From contig CAYOAC010000033.1 in the NCBI GenBank assembly GCA_964401885.1, positions 1 through 7,746 on the forward strand: 7,746 bases of DNA. The letters run 5' to 3'. The stretch is from JAULZV01 sp964401885. Its GTDB lineage: Bacteria; Patescibacteriota; Minisyncoccia; Phycocordibacterales; JAACPR01. A program made the translations under genes and the position numbers. Of this stretch, positions 1-5,025 are shown piece after piece. A model generated the notes under the pieces. That model saw nothing but the letters and a program-made list of their open reading frames with translations, ran no database searches and was not told the DNA's origin. How positions within the stretch are numbered: position 1 is the first letter of the stretch; every line of letters begins with the position of its first letter.

Positions 1-81
1 ATCCTAAAAAGCCATATTTTATAGGACTATTCTGATTTTTAAAGGTCATTTTTGCATTAAAGACTCATGACCTTTATACAC

Positions 82-102
82 ATATCCACATAGTTATCCA
101 CA
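82..102 (+). promoter_or_regulatory. Pair of DnaA-box-like sites
   Basis: TTATCCACA (94-102) is an exact match to the DnaA box consensus, and ATATCCACA (82-90) matches at 8 of 9 positions. They lie in an AT-rich stretch without a gene. Further matches occur at 3015-3023 (exact, inside xth) and 2925-2933 (reverse strand, 8 of 9). Nine-base sites occur by chance in AT-rich DNA, so an origin is not established. They could equally be DnaA-regulated or neutral sites. Confidence 0.3.
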
Positions 103-197
103 GTTTTGTTGATAAACAATATCTGAAGGATCTTAAAAAGTCAGATTAAAGACTGGTATTTTTTTATTTTTATGTAAAAGACTAAATACTATTTATC

Positions 198-226
198 TTG
201 ATATTTGTTAGTCTTTGATTTAATAT
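198..226 (+). promoter_or_regulatory. Sigma70-type promoter of tRNA-Gly
   Basis: The -35 box TTGATA (198-203) and the -10 box TAATAT (221-226) are separated by 17 bp. Transcription would start near 233, three bases before the tRNA. The 5' leader to be removed by RNase P would therefore be very short. Confidence 0.65.
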
Positions 227-235
227 AAGCATGTT

Positions 236-306
236 GCGAGTATGGTTTAGTGGTAGAACGTGTCCTTGCCAAGGATAAGACGGGAGTTCGATTCTCCCTA
301 CCCGCA
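236..306 (+). tRNA. tRNA-Gly (anticodon GCC)
   Basis: This 71-nt cloverleaf decodes GGC/GGU glycine codons. The 7-bp acceptor stem pairs GCGAGTA with TACCCGC and has one A-C mismatch at position 4. The D stem is GTTT/GAAC, and the anticodon stem-loop is TGTCC-TTGCCAA-GGATA with GCC at positions 34-36. The T arm is GGGAG-TTCGATT-CTCCC and the discriminator base is A306. The 3' CCA is not encoded (CAC follows), so the CCA-adding enzyme encoded by the nearby cca gene is needed. The acceptor mismatch is unusual but does not break the fold. Confidence 0.95.
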
Positions 307-357
307 CACAGAAATTTAAGGAGCAAAGCGACCATAAGATAAGTAAAGTAAAACTAA

Positions 358-374
358 ACAATGCGAAGCATTGT
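358..374. other. Perfect hairpin downstream of tRNA-Gly
   Basis: ACAATGC and GCATTGT pair perfectly around a GAA loop. No T-run follows, so it is not a classical intrinsic terminator. It may protect or define the 3' end of the tRNA-Gly precursor. Confidence 0.5.
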
Positions 375-390
375 GAATTGGAGAATCGAA

Positions 391-609
391 AGGTGCAGGT
401 TTAGGGTCCCTGCATCCATGAAGCGGTAGCGAAATGGATCTGGGGTGGCCGATTCTTTTAGCGTGTAAAATTTAGAAATTGGGATTCGTCCCGCAGTTTC
501 TAAATTCACTTCGTCGTTTCACTCCTCGTTCATTAAGAACTGCTGGACGCAGCTCGGCCATCCCAGATTTGCTTCACTTCGTTTCGCAAATGCAGGGGCC
601 CTGGGGCCT
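391..609. other. Multi-branched inverted-repeat element, possible structured RNA
   Basis: No credible gene is present. The stretch is packed with complementary arms that nest into a compact junction. Arm A pairs 403-415 with 590-602 (13 pairs, one wobble). Arm B is a hairpin at 416-437 (CCAT/ATGG). Arm C pairs 438-452 with 554-568 (15 pairs, one G-T). Arm F is the hairpin ATTTGC/GCAAAT (567-572/586-591). Arms A, B, C and F abut with almost no unpaired bases. Inside arm C sit hairpin D (469-478/497-506, extended by GGGA-TTCG-TCCC) and a smaller hairpin near 537-555 (CTGC/GCAG). I do not recognise an RNA family. It could be a non-coding RNA or a palindromic mobile or decayed element. No promoter or strand could be assigned. 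Confidence 0.45.
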
Positions 610-614
610 ACGCT

Positions 615-635
615 GTTCGAATCCCTCCGGGGGCA
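615..635 (+). repeat. Inverted copy of the tRNA-Arg 3' end
   Basis: These 21 bases are the exact reverse complement of 685-705, the T loop, T stem and acceptor 3' strand of the tRNA-Arg gene. The preceding bases (CGCTG) cannot form the T stem, and no matching 5' half is present. This is therefore a tRNA fragment rather than a second working tRNA. With the hairpin between them, the two copies make a long inverted repeat. Confidence 0.85.
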
Positions 636-680
636 AGAAAATAAGAGGCAAAATGCTTCGCATTATGCCTCTTATTTTCT
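636..680. terminator. Bidirectional hairpin terminator
   Basis: A near-perfect palindrome pairs 636-656 with 660-680 around a TTC loop, with one A-A mismatch (651/665). The stem ends are AT-rich, giving TTATTTTCT on both strands, so it can act as a terminator either way. On the minus strand it begins four bases after the 3' end of tRNA-Arg and is its likely terminator. On the plus strand it would end anything transcribed through 391-635. Confidence 0.75.
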
Positions 681-684
681 AATG

Positions 685-756
685 TGCCCCCGGAGGGATT
701 CGAACCCCCAATAACGGTTCCGAAGACCGTCGTGATATCCATTTCACCACGAGAGC
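685..756 (-). tRNA. tRNA-Arg (anticodon UCG)
   Basis: This 72-nt cloverleaf on the minus strand decodes CGN arginine codons, chiefly CGA/CGG. The acceptor stem pairs GCTCTCG with CGGGGGC (two G-T pairs), and the D stem is GTGA/TCAC. The anticodon arm is ACGGT-CTTCGGA-ACCGT with TCG at positions 34-36. The T arm is GGGGG-TTCGAAT-CCCTC and the discriminator base is A. CAT follows, so CCA is not encoded and must be added by the CCA enzyme. The gene ends into the hairpin at 636-680. Fragments of it are copied on both sides: the 3' end inverted at 615-635, and the 5' end directly at 835-861. Confidence 0.95.
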
Positions 757-771
757 ATTTATTGTTACAAT
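745..771. repeat. 27-bp direct repeat, copy 1 (tRNA-Arg 5' end and leader)
   Basis: Identical to 835-861, 90 bp away. It contains the first 12 bases of tRNA-Arg (on minus) plus 15 bases of its upstream leader, including the palindrome ATTGTTACAAT. Confidence 0.9.
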
Positions 772-794
772 CCGTTTAGCTTTTGGGGTACTTC

Positions 795-829
795 TTATTT
801 CTACGGTTGTTAACACAACCGAGAAATAA
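795..829. other. Hairpin between the direct repeats
   Basis: TTATTTCT and CGGTTGT (795-802, 804-810) pair with ACAACCG and AGAAATAA (815-821, 822-829). This gives a 15-bp stem with one bulged A and a TAAC loop. It lies centrally in the 63-bp spacer between the direct repeats. It could be a terminator remnant or the body of a very small inserted element. Confidence 0.6.
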
Positions 830-834
830 TGTCG

Positions 835-861
835 CACCACGAGAGCATTTATTGTTACAAT
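835..861. repeat. 27-bp direct repeat, copy 2 (partial tRNA-Arg 5' end)
   Basis: Exact copy of 745-771. Here the tRNA sequence stops after 12 bases, so this is a fragment and not a gene. It ends 34 bp before the cca start codon and may contribute to the cca promoter region. Confidence 0.9.
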
Positions 862-895
862 ATAAATAAAGTAACAAACACCATTCTATACAAAT

Positions 896-2374
896 ATGTC
901 AAAAAGTCCAATAATTTTAAAAATACCAGAAATTGTTACACAAGTAACAGAACAAATCGAGCGAGCCGGCTTCGAAGCTTTTCTTGTTGGTGGGTGTGTT
1001 AGAGATCATATAATGGGCAATAAACCCAAAGATTATGATGTTACAACTAACGCAACACCGGAACAGATAATTGAAATATTTGGTGGGGATAAAACTTTTT
1101 ATGACAATTCTTTTGGTACAGTTGGTATAAAAATTGAATCAGAAGACCCAGCATTAAAGATAATAGAAGTTACACCTTATAGAGTTGAATCAACCTATTC
1201 AGACAGCCGACACCCTGACTCTGTATTTTTTAGTCAAAAGATAGAAGATGATTTGGCAAGAAGAGATTTTACTATAAATTCTATAGCCTACTCTCCTAGT
1301 AAAGGACAAATAGTAGACCTTTATGAAGGTTTAAAGGACATTAAAGAAAAAAGGATAAGAACCGTTGGTGATCCAAACATCAGATTTAAAGAGGACTCTT
1401 TACGTCTTTTAAGGGTTATTAGATTCTCTTCCCAACTTGGATTTACGATAGATAAAGATACTTTTGAATCTATCTGTGTTAATCATGAAACACTTGTAAA
1501 TGTTTCACGTGAAAGAATTAGGGATGAATTTTCAAAACTAATTATGACAGATAATCCTTCTTTGGGTTTATTTTTATTGTTTCAATCAGGATTACTAAGA
1601 TTTATATCTGAAGACCTATATAAATCTAATGGTGTTTCTCAAAATAAAAAAGCTCATCTTTATGATGTTTTTGAACATTTGGTCAGATCCCTGCAATATG
1701 CTGCGGATCAAAAATTATCTATGGAGATTAGGTTAGCAGCTCTTTTCCATGATATAGCAAAACCTCACACTAAAAGGACTTCTGGAGAAAAAACAACCTT
1801 TTTTGGGCATGAAGTTGTTGGAGAACGTGTTACACGAGTAACATTAGAAGATTTAAAGTTTTCACGTGAAACAATAGATTATGTTTGTTTGCTTATAAGA
1901 TGGCATATGTTTTTCTCTGACCCAGAAAAGATAACACTAACTGCCGTTAGAAGAATGATTGCTAGGGTCGGTGAAAATGCAATTTGGGATTTAATTAAAT
2001 TAAGACACTGTGACAGGATTGGAAGTGGTCGGCCAAACGCCAACCCTTACAGATTAAGAAAATATGTTTCCATGATCGAAGAAGCTTTAAAAGACCCTGT
2101 TTCACTTAAAACTTTAAAAGTCGATGGTGTGTTACTCATGAAACATGGTTTTAAACCAGGTAAACAGCTCGGCAATACTCTATATGCCTTGTTTGAAGAG
2201 GTCTTGGAAGACCCTGCTAAGAATAACGAAGAGTATCTTGTTTCACGTGCAACAGAGCTATTTAAATTAAAAGATTCAGATTTAGATATTTTGGCTAAAA
2301 AGGGTAAAGATTCTTTAAAAAATGAAAACGAAGAACAAGTTGCGGATATAAGGAAGAAACATAAGGTTGATTAA
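896..2374 (+). CDS. cca: CCA tRNA nucleotidyltransferase with HD domain
   Basis: Adds or repairs the 3'-terminal CCA of tRNAs from CTP and ATP in the cytoplasm. The class II nucleotidyltransferase head carries GGCVRD (residues 32-37), the metal-binding DYD (46-48), RRDFTINSIAY (122-132) and the nucleotide-selecting helix EDSLRLLRVIRF (166-177). A metal-dependent HD domain follows, with H261, HD at 285-286 and H305. The protein ends in a charged, lysine-rich tail (about 470-492). Its 492 aa fit the longer HD-containing members of the family. The ATG at 896 has no clear Shine-Dalgarno sequence. Both tRNAs upstream lack encoded CCA, which suits this role. A poly(A) polymerase of the same superfamily is the main alternative, but the HD domain and tRNA context favour cca. 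The gene contains parS-like sites and ends in an intrinsic terminator. Confidence 0.93.
   Translation: MSKSPIILKIPEIVTQVTEQIERAGFEAFLVGGCVRDHIMGNKPKDYDVTTNATPEQIIEIFGGDKTFYDNSFGTVGIKIESEDPALKIIEVTPYRVESTYSDSRHPDSVFFSQKIEDDLARRDFTINSIAYSPSKGQIVDLYEGLKDIKEKRIRTVGDPNIRFKEDSLRLLRVIRFSSQLGFTIDKDTFESICVNHETLVNVSRERIRDEFSKLIMTDNPSLGLFLLFQSGLLRFISEDLYKSNGVSQNKKAHLYDVFEHLVRSLQYAADQKLSMEIRLAALFHDIAKPHTKRTSGEKTTFFGHEVVGERVTRVTLEDLKFSRETIDYVCLLIRWHMFFSDPEKITLTAVRRMIARVGENAIWDLIKLRHCDRIGSGRPNANPYRLRKYVSMIEEALKDPVSLKTLKVDGVLLMKHGFKPGKQLGNTLYALFEEVLEDPAKNNEEYLVSRATELFKLKDSDLDILAKKGKDSLKNENEEQVADIRKKHKVD
1501..1516. promoter_or_regulatory. parS-like site 1 (15 of 16)
   Basis: TGTTTCACGTGAAAGA differs from the widely conserved ParB-binding consensus TGTTTCACGTGAAACA only at position 15. 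It lies inside cca, in codons for V-S-R-E-R. Confidence 0.6.
1858..1873. promoter_or_regulatory. parS-like site 2 (14 of 16)
   Basis: The inner 14 bases, TTTCACGTGAAACA, match the parS consensus exactly, and only the first two outer bases differ. It lies inside cca, in codons for F-S-R-E-T, in the same reading phase as site 1. Confidence 0.55.
2239..2254. promoter_or_regulatory. parS-like site 3 (15 of 16)
   Basis: TGTTTCACGTGCAACA differs from the parS consensus only at position 12. It lies inside cca, in codons for V-S-R-A-T. A weaker relative, TGTTTCACTTAAAACT (13 of 16), occurs at 2098-2113. Confidence 0.55.
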
Positions 2375-2395
2375 AAAAAGGGGTGTTTCATGAAT

Positions 2396-2871
2396 AACAA
2401 AAGCACCTTACTCAGGTGCTTTTTTGTTTTGGGTCTTATCCCCAAAACGAAGAATACTTGAAACAAAAACCACCCACATGCATATGGATCAAAGTTTCAT
2501 GCAAGGGGAGCAGAAACCTAAAAAGGCAATGTTGGGTGGTTATTCGTGAAACCACGTTACTCTATGTCACACCAAATTAATTGCTTGGTTCAGGACGCTT
2601 TGATCTTAAAAATTTACGGCACCTATTGTCTGAATCAAAACAGACAAAATGATTTCCGCGTCGGCTGTTACAAAAAAGATGGGCATTCATGTGACTTCCT
2701 CTAAAACCTTCACCGCTTAATATTAAGTCGTGAAATTGACAATATGCGCGAGGAGAGGAAAAGGGTAGTACGTTTCACTTGTAAGTTTTTGCTTTAAGTC
2801 TGGGGAAAGAAAAGCGAAAACATAATATGATGTATTTAATTGTGTAAAGAACTTAAAGAACTCTTTCCCTG
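2396..2871 (-). ncRNA. Candidate structured non-coding RNA of about 475 nt, family not identified
   Basis: The 573-bp gap between convergent cca and xth has no ORF but carries its own minus-strand promoter (2878-2906) and terminator (2399-2425). It is full of paired arms. They include 2426-2433/2441-2448 (8 bp), 2468-2479/2529-2541 (12 bp with one bulge), GTCACA/TGTGAC (2566-2571/2690-2695), a hairpin ACCAA/TTGGT (from about 2571), and ATTGTCTG/CAGACAAAAT (about 2625-2650). Another hairpin spans 2709-2734. A possible long-range or pseudoknot pairing is GATCAAAG (about 2487-2494) with CTTTGATC (about 2598-2605). On minus, AGAGGAAGTC resembles conserved region I of RNase P RNA. However, the region V signature (ACAGAA...GGCTTA) and tmRNA hallmarks (tag ORF, TTCRA T loop) are not seen, so I do not name it. 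Confidence 0.5.
2399..2425. terminator. Intrinsic terminator of cca, also ending the opposing RNA
   Basis: AAAAGCACCT (2399-2408) pairs with AGGTGCTTTT (2414-2423) around TACTC. A T-run follows on plus, about 25 bp after the cca stop. On the minus strand the same stem is followed by TTTTGTT, so it can also end the RNA made from the promoter at 2878-2906. Confidence 0.85.
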
Positions 2872-2877
2872 TAAATA

Positions 2878-2906
2878 AGTATAGTTCTTATAAAAGACAC
2901 TGTAAA
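2878..2906 (-). promoter_or_regulatory. Near-consensus sigma70 promoter facing the cca-xth gap
   Basis: On minus, TTTACA (2901-2906), 17 bp, then TATACT (2878-2883). It reads away from xth into the ORF-free region, with a predicted start near 2871. It lies downstream of the xth stop codon and so cannot serve xth. It is the main evidence that the gap is transcribed. Confidence 0.7.
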
Positions 2907-2947
2907 GGACAATCTGTTAATAAAAGTGGATAACTGTCTTTTATGTC

Positions 2948-3730
2948 TTATATCCTTATTTTACAAGCTACTGGACAATGGTCTGAACCGGTTACTGTGT
3001 CTCTTATAAACAGGTTATCCACAGAGTGTAGTAATAATTTGTTAACAAAAAAATAATCTATTCTCCAACCGACGTTTCTTTCTCGTGATCTTGTCTTTTG
3101 GTCCCACCAAGTGTACTTAATTTTTTCTGGGTTTAAAAAACGAAATACATCAACATAATCATTCTCAATAAAAGAATCTATTTTTGAGCGTTCAATAGGT
3201 AGAAAACCTATACTCTTTGAATTTTCTTTTGGTCTAGCAAGGTCTATTTCTTGATGGGCAATGTTTATGTCGCCACAAAAAATAATGTTTTTATTTATCT
3301 TCTCTAATTTTTTTAGAAACTTTAGAAATTCATCAAAATATTCAAGTTTATATTCAAGCCTATGATCTTCGCCTCCTCCATTTGGGAAATAACAATTTAT
3401 TAATATAAAGTCTTCAAAAATAAGGGTTATTTGTCTACCTTCTTGATCTAGGCAGTCAACCCCTAAATCATAAATGACTTCTTTGGGTTGAATTTTTGTA
3501 TATATACAAACACCGCTATAACCTTTTCTCCCTTTTGAAGAATTAAAATATGCATAATAACCCTCTGGTTTTTGCAGATAATCTGACAATTGTCCTATCT
3601 CAGCTTTTGTTTCTTGAAGACAAAGAATATCTGGGTTGGCTTGTATAAATTGTTCGTATAAACCTTTTTTATCCCAAGCTCTTATACCGTTAATGTTCCA
3701 AGAAATTATTTCTAGTATTTTTTTATCCAT
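2948..3730 (-). CDS. xth: Exodeoxyribonuclease III / AP endonuclease
   Basis: Cuts DNA 5' to abasic sites and has 3'-5' exonuclease and 3'-phosphatase activity in base-excision repair. The 260 aa match the usual length of the ExoIII/APE1 family. The family motifs appear in order: WNINGIRA (11-18, metal/phosphate-binding N12 and N14), LQETK (38-42, metal-binding E40), CYFPNG (113-118), GDIN (153-156, catalytic D154 and N156), GWRIDYFFV (221-229, D225) and GSDHCPV (248-254, catalytic D250-H251 pair). All key residues are intact. The start is supported by a -10-like TATATT ending seven bases upstream on minus, which would give a leaderless message. It is convergent with cca and divergent from the small-gene array. 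An exact DnaA-box match lies inside it (3015-3023). Confidence 0.95.
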   Translation of the reverse strand: MDKKILEIISWNINGIRAWDKKGLYEQFIQANPDILCLQETKAEIGQLSDYLQKPEGYYAYFNSSKGRKGYSGVCIYTKIQPKEVIYDLGVDCLDQEGRQITLIFEDFILINCYFPNGGGEDHRLEYKLEYFDEFLKFLKKLEKINKNIIFCGDINIAHQEIDLARPKENSKSIGFLPIERSKIDSFIENDYVDVFRFLNPEKIKYTWWDQKTRSRERNVGWRIDYFFVNKLLLHSVDNLFIRDTVTGSDHCPVACKIRI

Positions 3731-3737
3731 AGAATTA

Positions 3738-3743
3738 AATATA
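3738..3743 (-). promoter_or_regulatory. Possible -10 box of xth
   Basis: TATATT on minus ends seven bases before the xth ATG, so the transcript would begin at or next to the start codon. The -35 region is poor (TTATTG at a 16-bp spacing), so this is tentative. Confidence 0.35.
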
Positions 3744-3769
3744 TCATATTGACTAAAAACAATAATAAT

Positions 3770-3797
3770 TTGCTTTTATTTGTAATCGTTGTATTAT
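3770..3797 (+). promoter_or_regulatory. Promoter of cassette unit 1
   Basis: TTGCTT (3770-3775), a 16-bp spacer, and TATTAT (3792-3797). The same -35 word and spacing recur in units 2 and 3, although the spacer sequence has diverged. That conservation is the best support for a working promoter. The predicted start lies just upstream of the conserved leader. Confidence 0.5.
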
Positions 3798-3805
3798 TTT
3801 TACCT

Positions 3806-3835
3806 GAGCCTGTTCTGTGACACAGGAAAAACAAA
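3806..3835 (+). promoter_or_regulatory. Conserved 30-nt leader element, unit 1
   Basis: Identical to 4362-4391 and 4972-5001, although the following ORF has diverged. It contains CCTGTTCTGTGACACAGG, which can fold as a CCTGT/ACAGG hairpin or be read as the DNA palindrome CTGTG-A-CACAG. It then continues with GGAAAAACAAA. It could be an operator, an RNA regulatory hairpin or a recombination site. Confidence 0.6.
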
Positions 3836-3858
3836 CAAACGCAGAGAGACTATGATAT

Positions 3859-4233
3859 ATGAGAAGAGAAGATAAGGCATTTGTTAGGTGGATGCTTGCT
3901 AAATTCAACGTTGGAGATGTTGATGATATCAAGCGAGAATTCGTCAGAAGAGAACATATCTCAAGAATGCTGCAGTTTCTTTCGAAAGAAGCAGACGCAC
4001 TTATTTCGAGACTGTTATCTGAGGCAAACCACAATAAGCAACCCATTTACATGAGTGCTGATTGTCGTGATTTTATTGAATCTGGGCTGGGCGCAATTAC
4101 TCGGTCTGCAAGGATTATCATCTGTCGAATTTTTGGTGCAAAAGGAATTGAAATAGAATTTACCAACCACGGTATTCTCGTTTCTCCTCACCGGAAAGTC
4201 ATAGAAAGACAGAAAAGACTTCAACCTGCATAA
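3859..4233 (+). CDS. Cassette gene 1: small protein of unrecognised family (124 aa)
   Basis: I do not recognise the family. The protein is basic and looks mostly helical in its first half, with no signal peptide or membrane segment. It is a diverged paralogue of the two genes downstream. Shared features are VDDI (21-24 here), an EA..L helix near 44-48, SGL (75-77), IF (91-92), LVSP (107-110), a basic stretch and the terminal QPA. The last 14 coding bases through the stop are identical to those of genes 2 and 3. It lacks the extra segment of about 18 residues that they carry before QPA. The start is fixed by an in-frame TGA at 3853-3855, six bases upstream, and the ribosome-binding site is weak. 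G+C looks higher than in the flanking genes, which suggests transfer. The conserved leader and terminator make it a self-contained unit. Confidence 0.75.
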   Translation: MRREDKAFVRWMLAKFNVGDVDDIKREFVRREHISRMLQFLSKEADALISRLLSEANHNKQPIYMSADCRDFIESGLGAITRSARIIICRIFGAKGIEIEFTNHGILVSPHRKVIERQKRLQPA

Positions 4234-4244
4234 CAAAGTGAAAT

Positions 4245-4308
4245 TTTCGCAGAGTTGAACCTTCCTCCACCACAGCTGGCTACTGGGGTGGGGGATTTTT
4301 TATTGTAA
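4245..4308 (+). terminator. Conserved terminator block, unit 1
   Basis: A 64-bp block shared by all three units. Near its start it has GTTGAAC (4254-4260). The hairpin CCTCCACC (4264-4271) / GGTGGGGG (4287-4294) follows, with an inner CAG/CTG pair, and then ATTTTTTATT. This is a standard intrinsic terminator for the preceding small gene. Confidence 0.8.
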
Positions 4309-4325
4309 TCCACAATTCAATTTAT

Positions 4326-4353
4326 TTGCTTTTTTGAGATTATATTGTAGTAT
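4326..4353 (+). promoter_or_regulatory. Promoter of cassette unit 2
   Basis: TTGCTT (4326-4331), 16 bp, TAGTAT (4348-4353). It has the same layout and the same distance to the leader as in unit 1, though the spacer differs. Confidence 0.5.
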
Positions 4354-4361
4354 TTGAAATC

Positions 4362-4391
4362 GAGCCTGTTCTGTGACACAGGAAAAACAAA
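4362..4391 (+). promoter_or_regulatory. Conserved 30-nt leader element, unit 2
   Basis: Exact copy of the leader at 3806-3835. It lies eight bases after the -10 box, so it would form the first bases of the transcript. Confidence 0.6.
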
Positions 4392-4415
4392 AACAAATAG
4401 AAAAACATAGGGAAA

Positions 4416-4844
4416 ATGAAAGCAAATTCGGGATTCGTTATGGCAATGATTGCACTTTGTGCTGTAGCATCTGTTGATGATATCAGCGCAGAGAAGATTA
4501 ATGCCGATCATGTCAGGCTTATGTATAGCTGTCTGACACCTGAAGCATGTGAACTCTTTGGGGATCTTTCTGGTAATGCTGATAGAACATATCTTGAGAG
4601 TGTTGTGATGGTAAATGAACCTCAGTTTCTTAATTCGGGTCTTCGTTCAGCAACAGCTCAAGAAAGGGTTCTTATCGAGTTGATTTTTAGGTCTCAGGGC
4701 CGTAAAATCTGCTTTGGGGAAATGAGGCTCGTAGTTTCTCCGAGTAGTACAAAGATTGCTGAGAAAAGACGGATTGATTTCCGAGAAAAATCCAAGATGG
4801 CAGATGCTCATCTTGTCGAAGAACTCAAAACTCAACCTGCATAA
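4416..4844 (+). CDS. Cassette gene 2: small protein of unrecognised family (142 aa)
   Basis: Same unknown family as the gene at 3859. Visible blocks are VDDI (20-23), PEACELF (42-48), SGL (74-76), ELIF (88-91), VVSP (106-109), and a charged C-terminal helix ending ELKTQPA. The hydrophobic stretch at about residues 7-19 (FVMAMIALCAVAS) might suggest a signal peptide. However, the aligned part of gene 1 is not hydrophobic and no basic N-region or cleavage site is clear, so I read it as a buried helix. The ATG follows AGGGAAA, a close but plausible ribosome-binding site, unlike the leaderless-looking neighbours. G+C and codon choice look unlike cca, xth and xer. The reading frame is intact in both identical copies, which argues for a real gene. 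Confidence 0.75.
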   Translation: MKANSGFVMAMIALCAVASVDDISAEKINADHVRLMYSCLTPEACELFGDLSGNADRTYLESVVMVNEPQFLNSGLRSATAQERVLIELIFRSQGRKICFGEMRLVVSPSSTKIAEKRRIDFREKSKMADAHLVEELKTQPA

Positions 4845-4854
4845 CATTTCAAAC

Positions 4855-4918
4855 TTTCGCAGAGTTGAACCTTCCTCCACCACAGCTGGCTACTGGGGTG
4901 GGGGATTTTTTATTGTAA
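4855..4918 (+). terminator. Conserved terminator block, unit 2
   Basis: Identical to 4245-4308: GTTGAAC word, CCTCCACC/GGTGGGGG stem, T-run. It closes cassette gene 2 and is a junction of the tandem duplication. Confidence 0.8.
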
Positions 4919-4935
4919 TCCACAATTCAATTTAT

Positions 4936-4963
4936 TTGCTTTTTTGAGATTATATTGTAGTAT
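4936..4963 (+). promoter_or_regulatory. Promoter of cassette unit 3
   Basis: Exact duplicate of the unit 2 promoter: TTGCTT, 16 bp, TAGTAT. Confidence 0.5.
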
Positions 4964-4971
4964 TTGAAATC

Positions 4972-5001
4972 GAGCCTGTTCTGTGACACAGGAAAAACAA
5001 A
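4972..5001 (+). promoter_or_regulatory. Conserved 30-nt leader element, unit 3
   Basis: Third copy of the leader, identical to 3806-3835 and 4362-4391. Confidence 0.6.
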
Positions 5002-5025
5002 AACAAATAGAAAAACATAGGGAAA

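Noticed and set aside
391..635. A second tRNA (possibly intron-containing) or tmRNA ending at 635
   Set aside because: The T loop and acceptor 3' strand are present, but the preceding CGCTG cannot form the T stem. No 5' half with an anticodon arm or tag ORF can be assembled, and there is no group I intron signature.
479..682. 67-aa plus-strand ORF
   Set aside because: It runs through the folded element, the tRNA-Arg fragment and the terminator hairpin. Its peptide is the typical by-product of translating tRNA-derived sequence. No ribosome-binding site or promoter fits.
2396..2871. Naming the RNA as rnpB or ssrA
   Set aside because: Only one short stretch (AGAGGAAGTC) resembles RNase P. The 3' conserved region V is missing, and there is no tRNA-like 3' end or tag reading frame for tmRNA.
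4416..4500. Signal peptide on cassette proteins 2 and 3
   Set aside because: The hydrophobic stretch is not conserved in the gene 1 paralogue and lacks a convincing basic N-region and cleavage site.
4756..4947. 63-aa plus ORF overlapping the end of cassette gene 2
   Set aside because: It reads through the terminator hairpin in another frame, and the translation is low-complexity at its end.
3806..5001. CRISPR array
   Set aside because: The 30-nt leader recurs at 556- and 610-bp intervals with genes between, not as short repeats with uniform spacers, and there are no cas genes.
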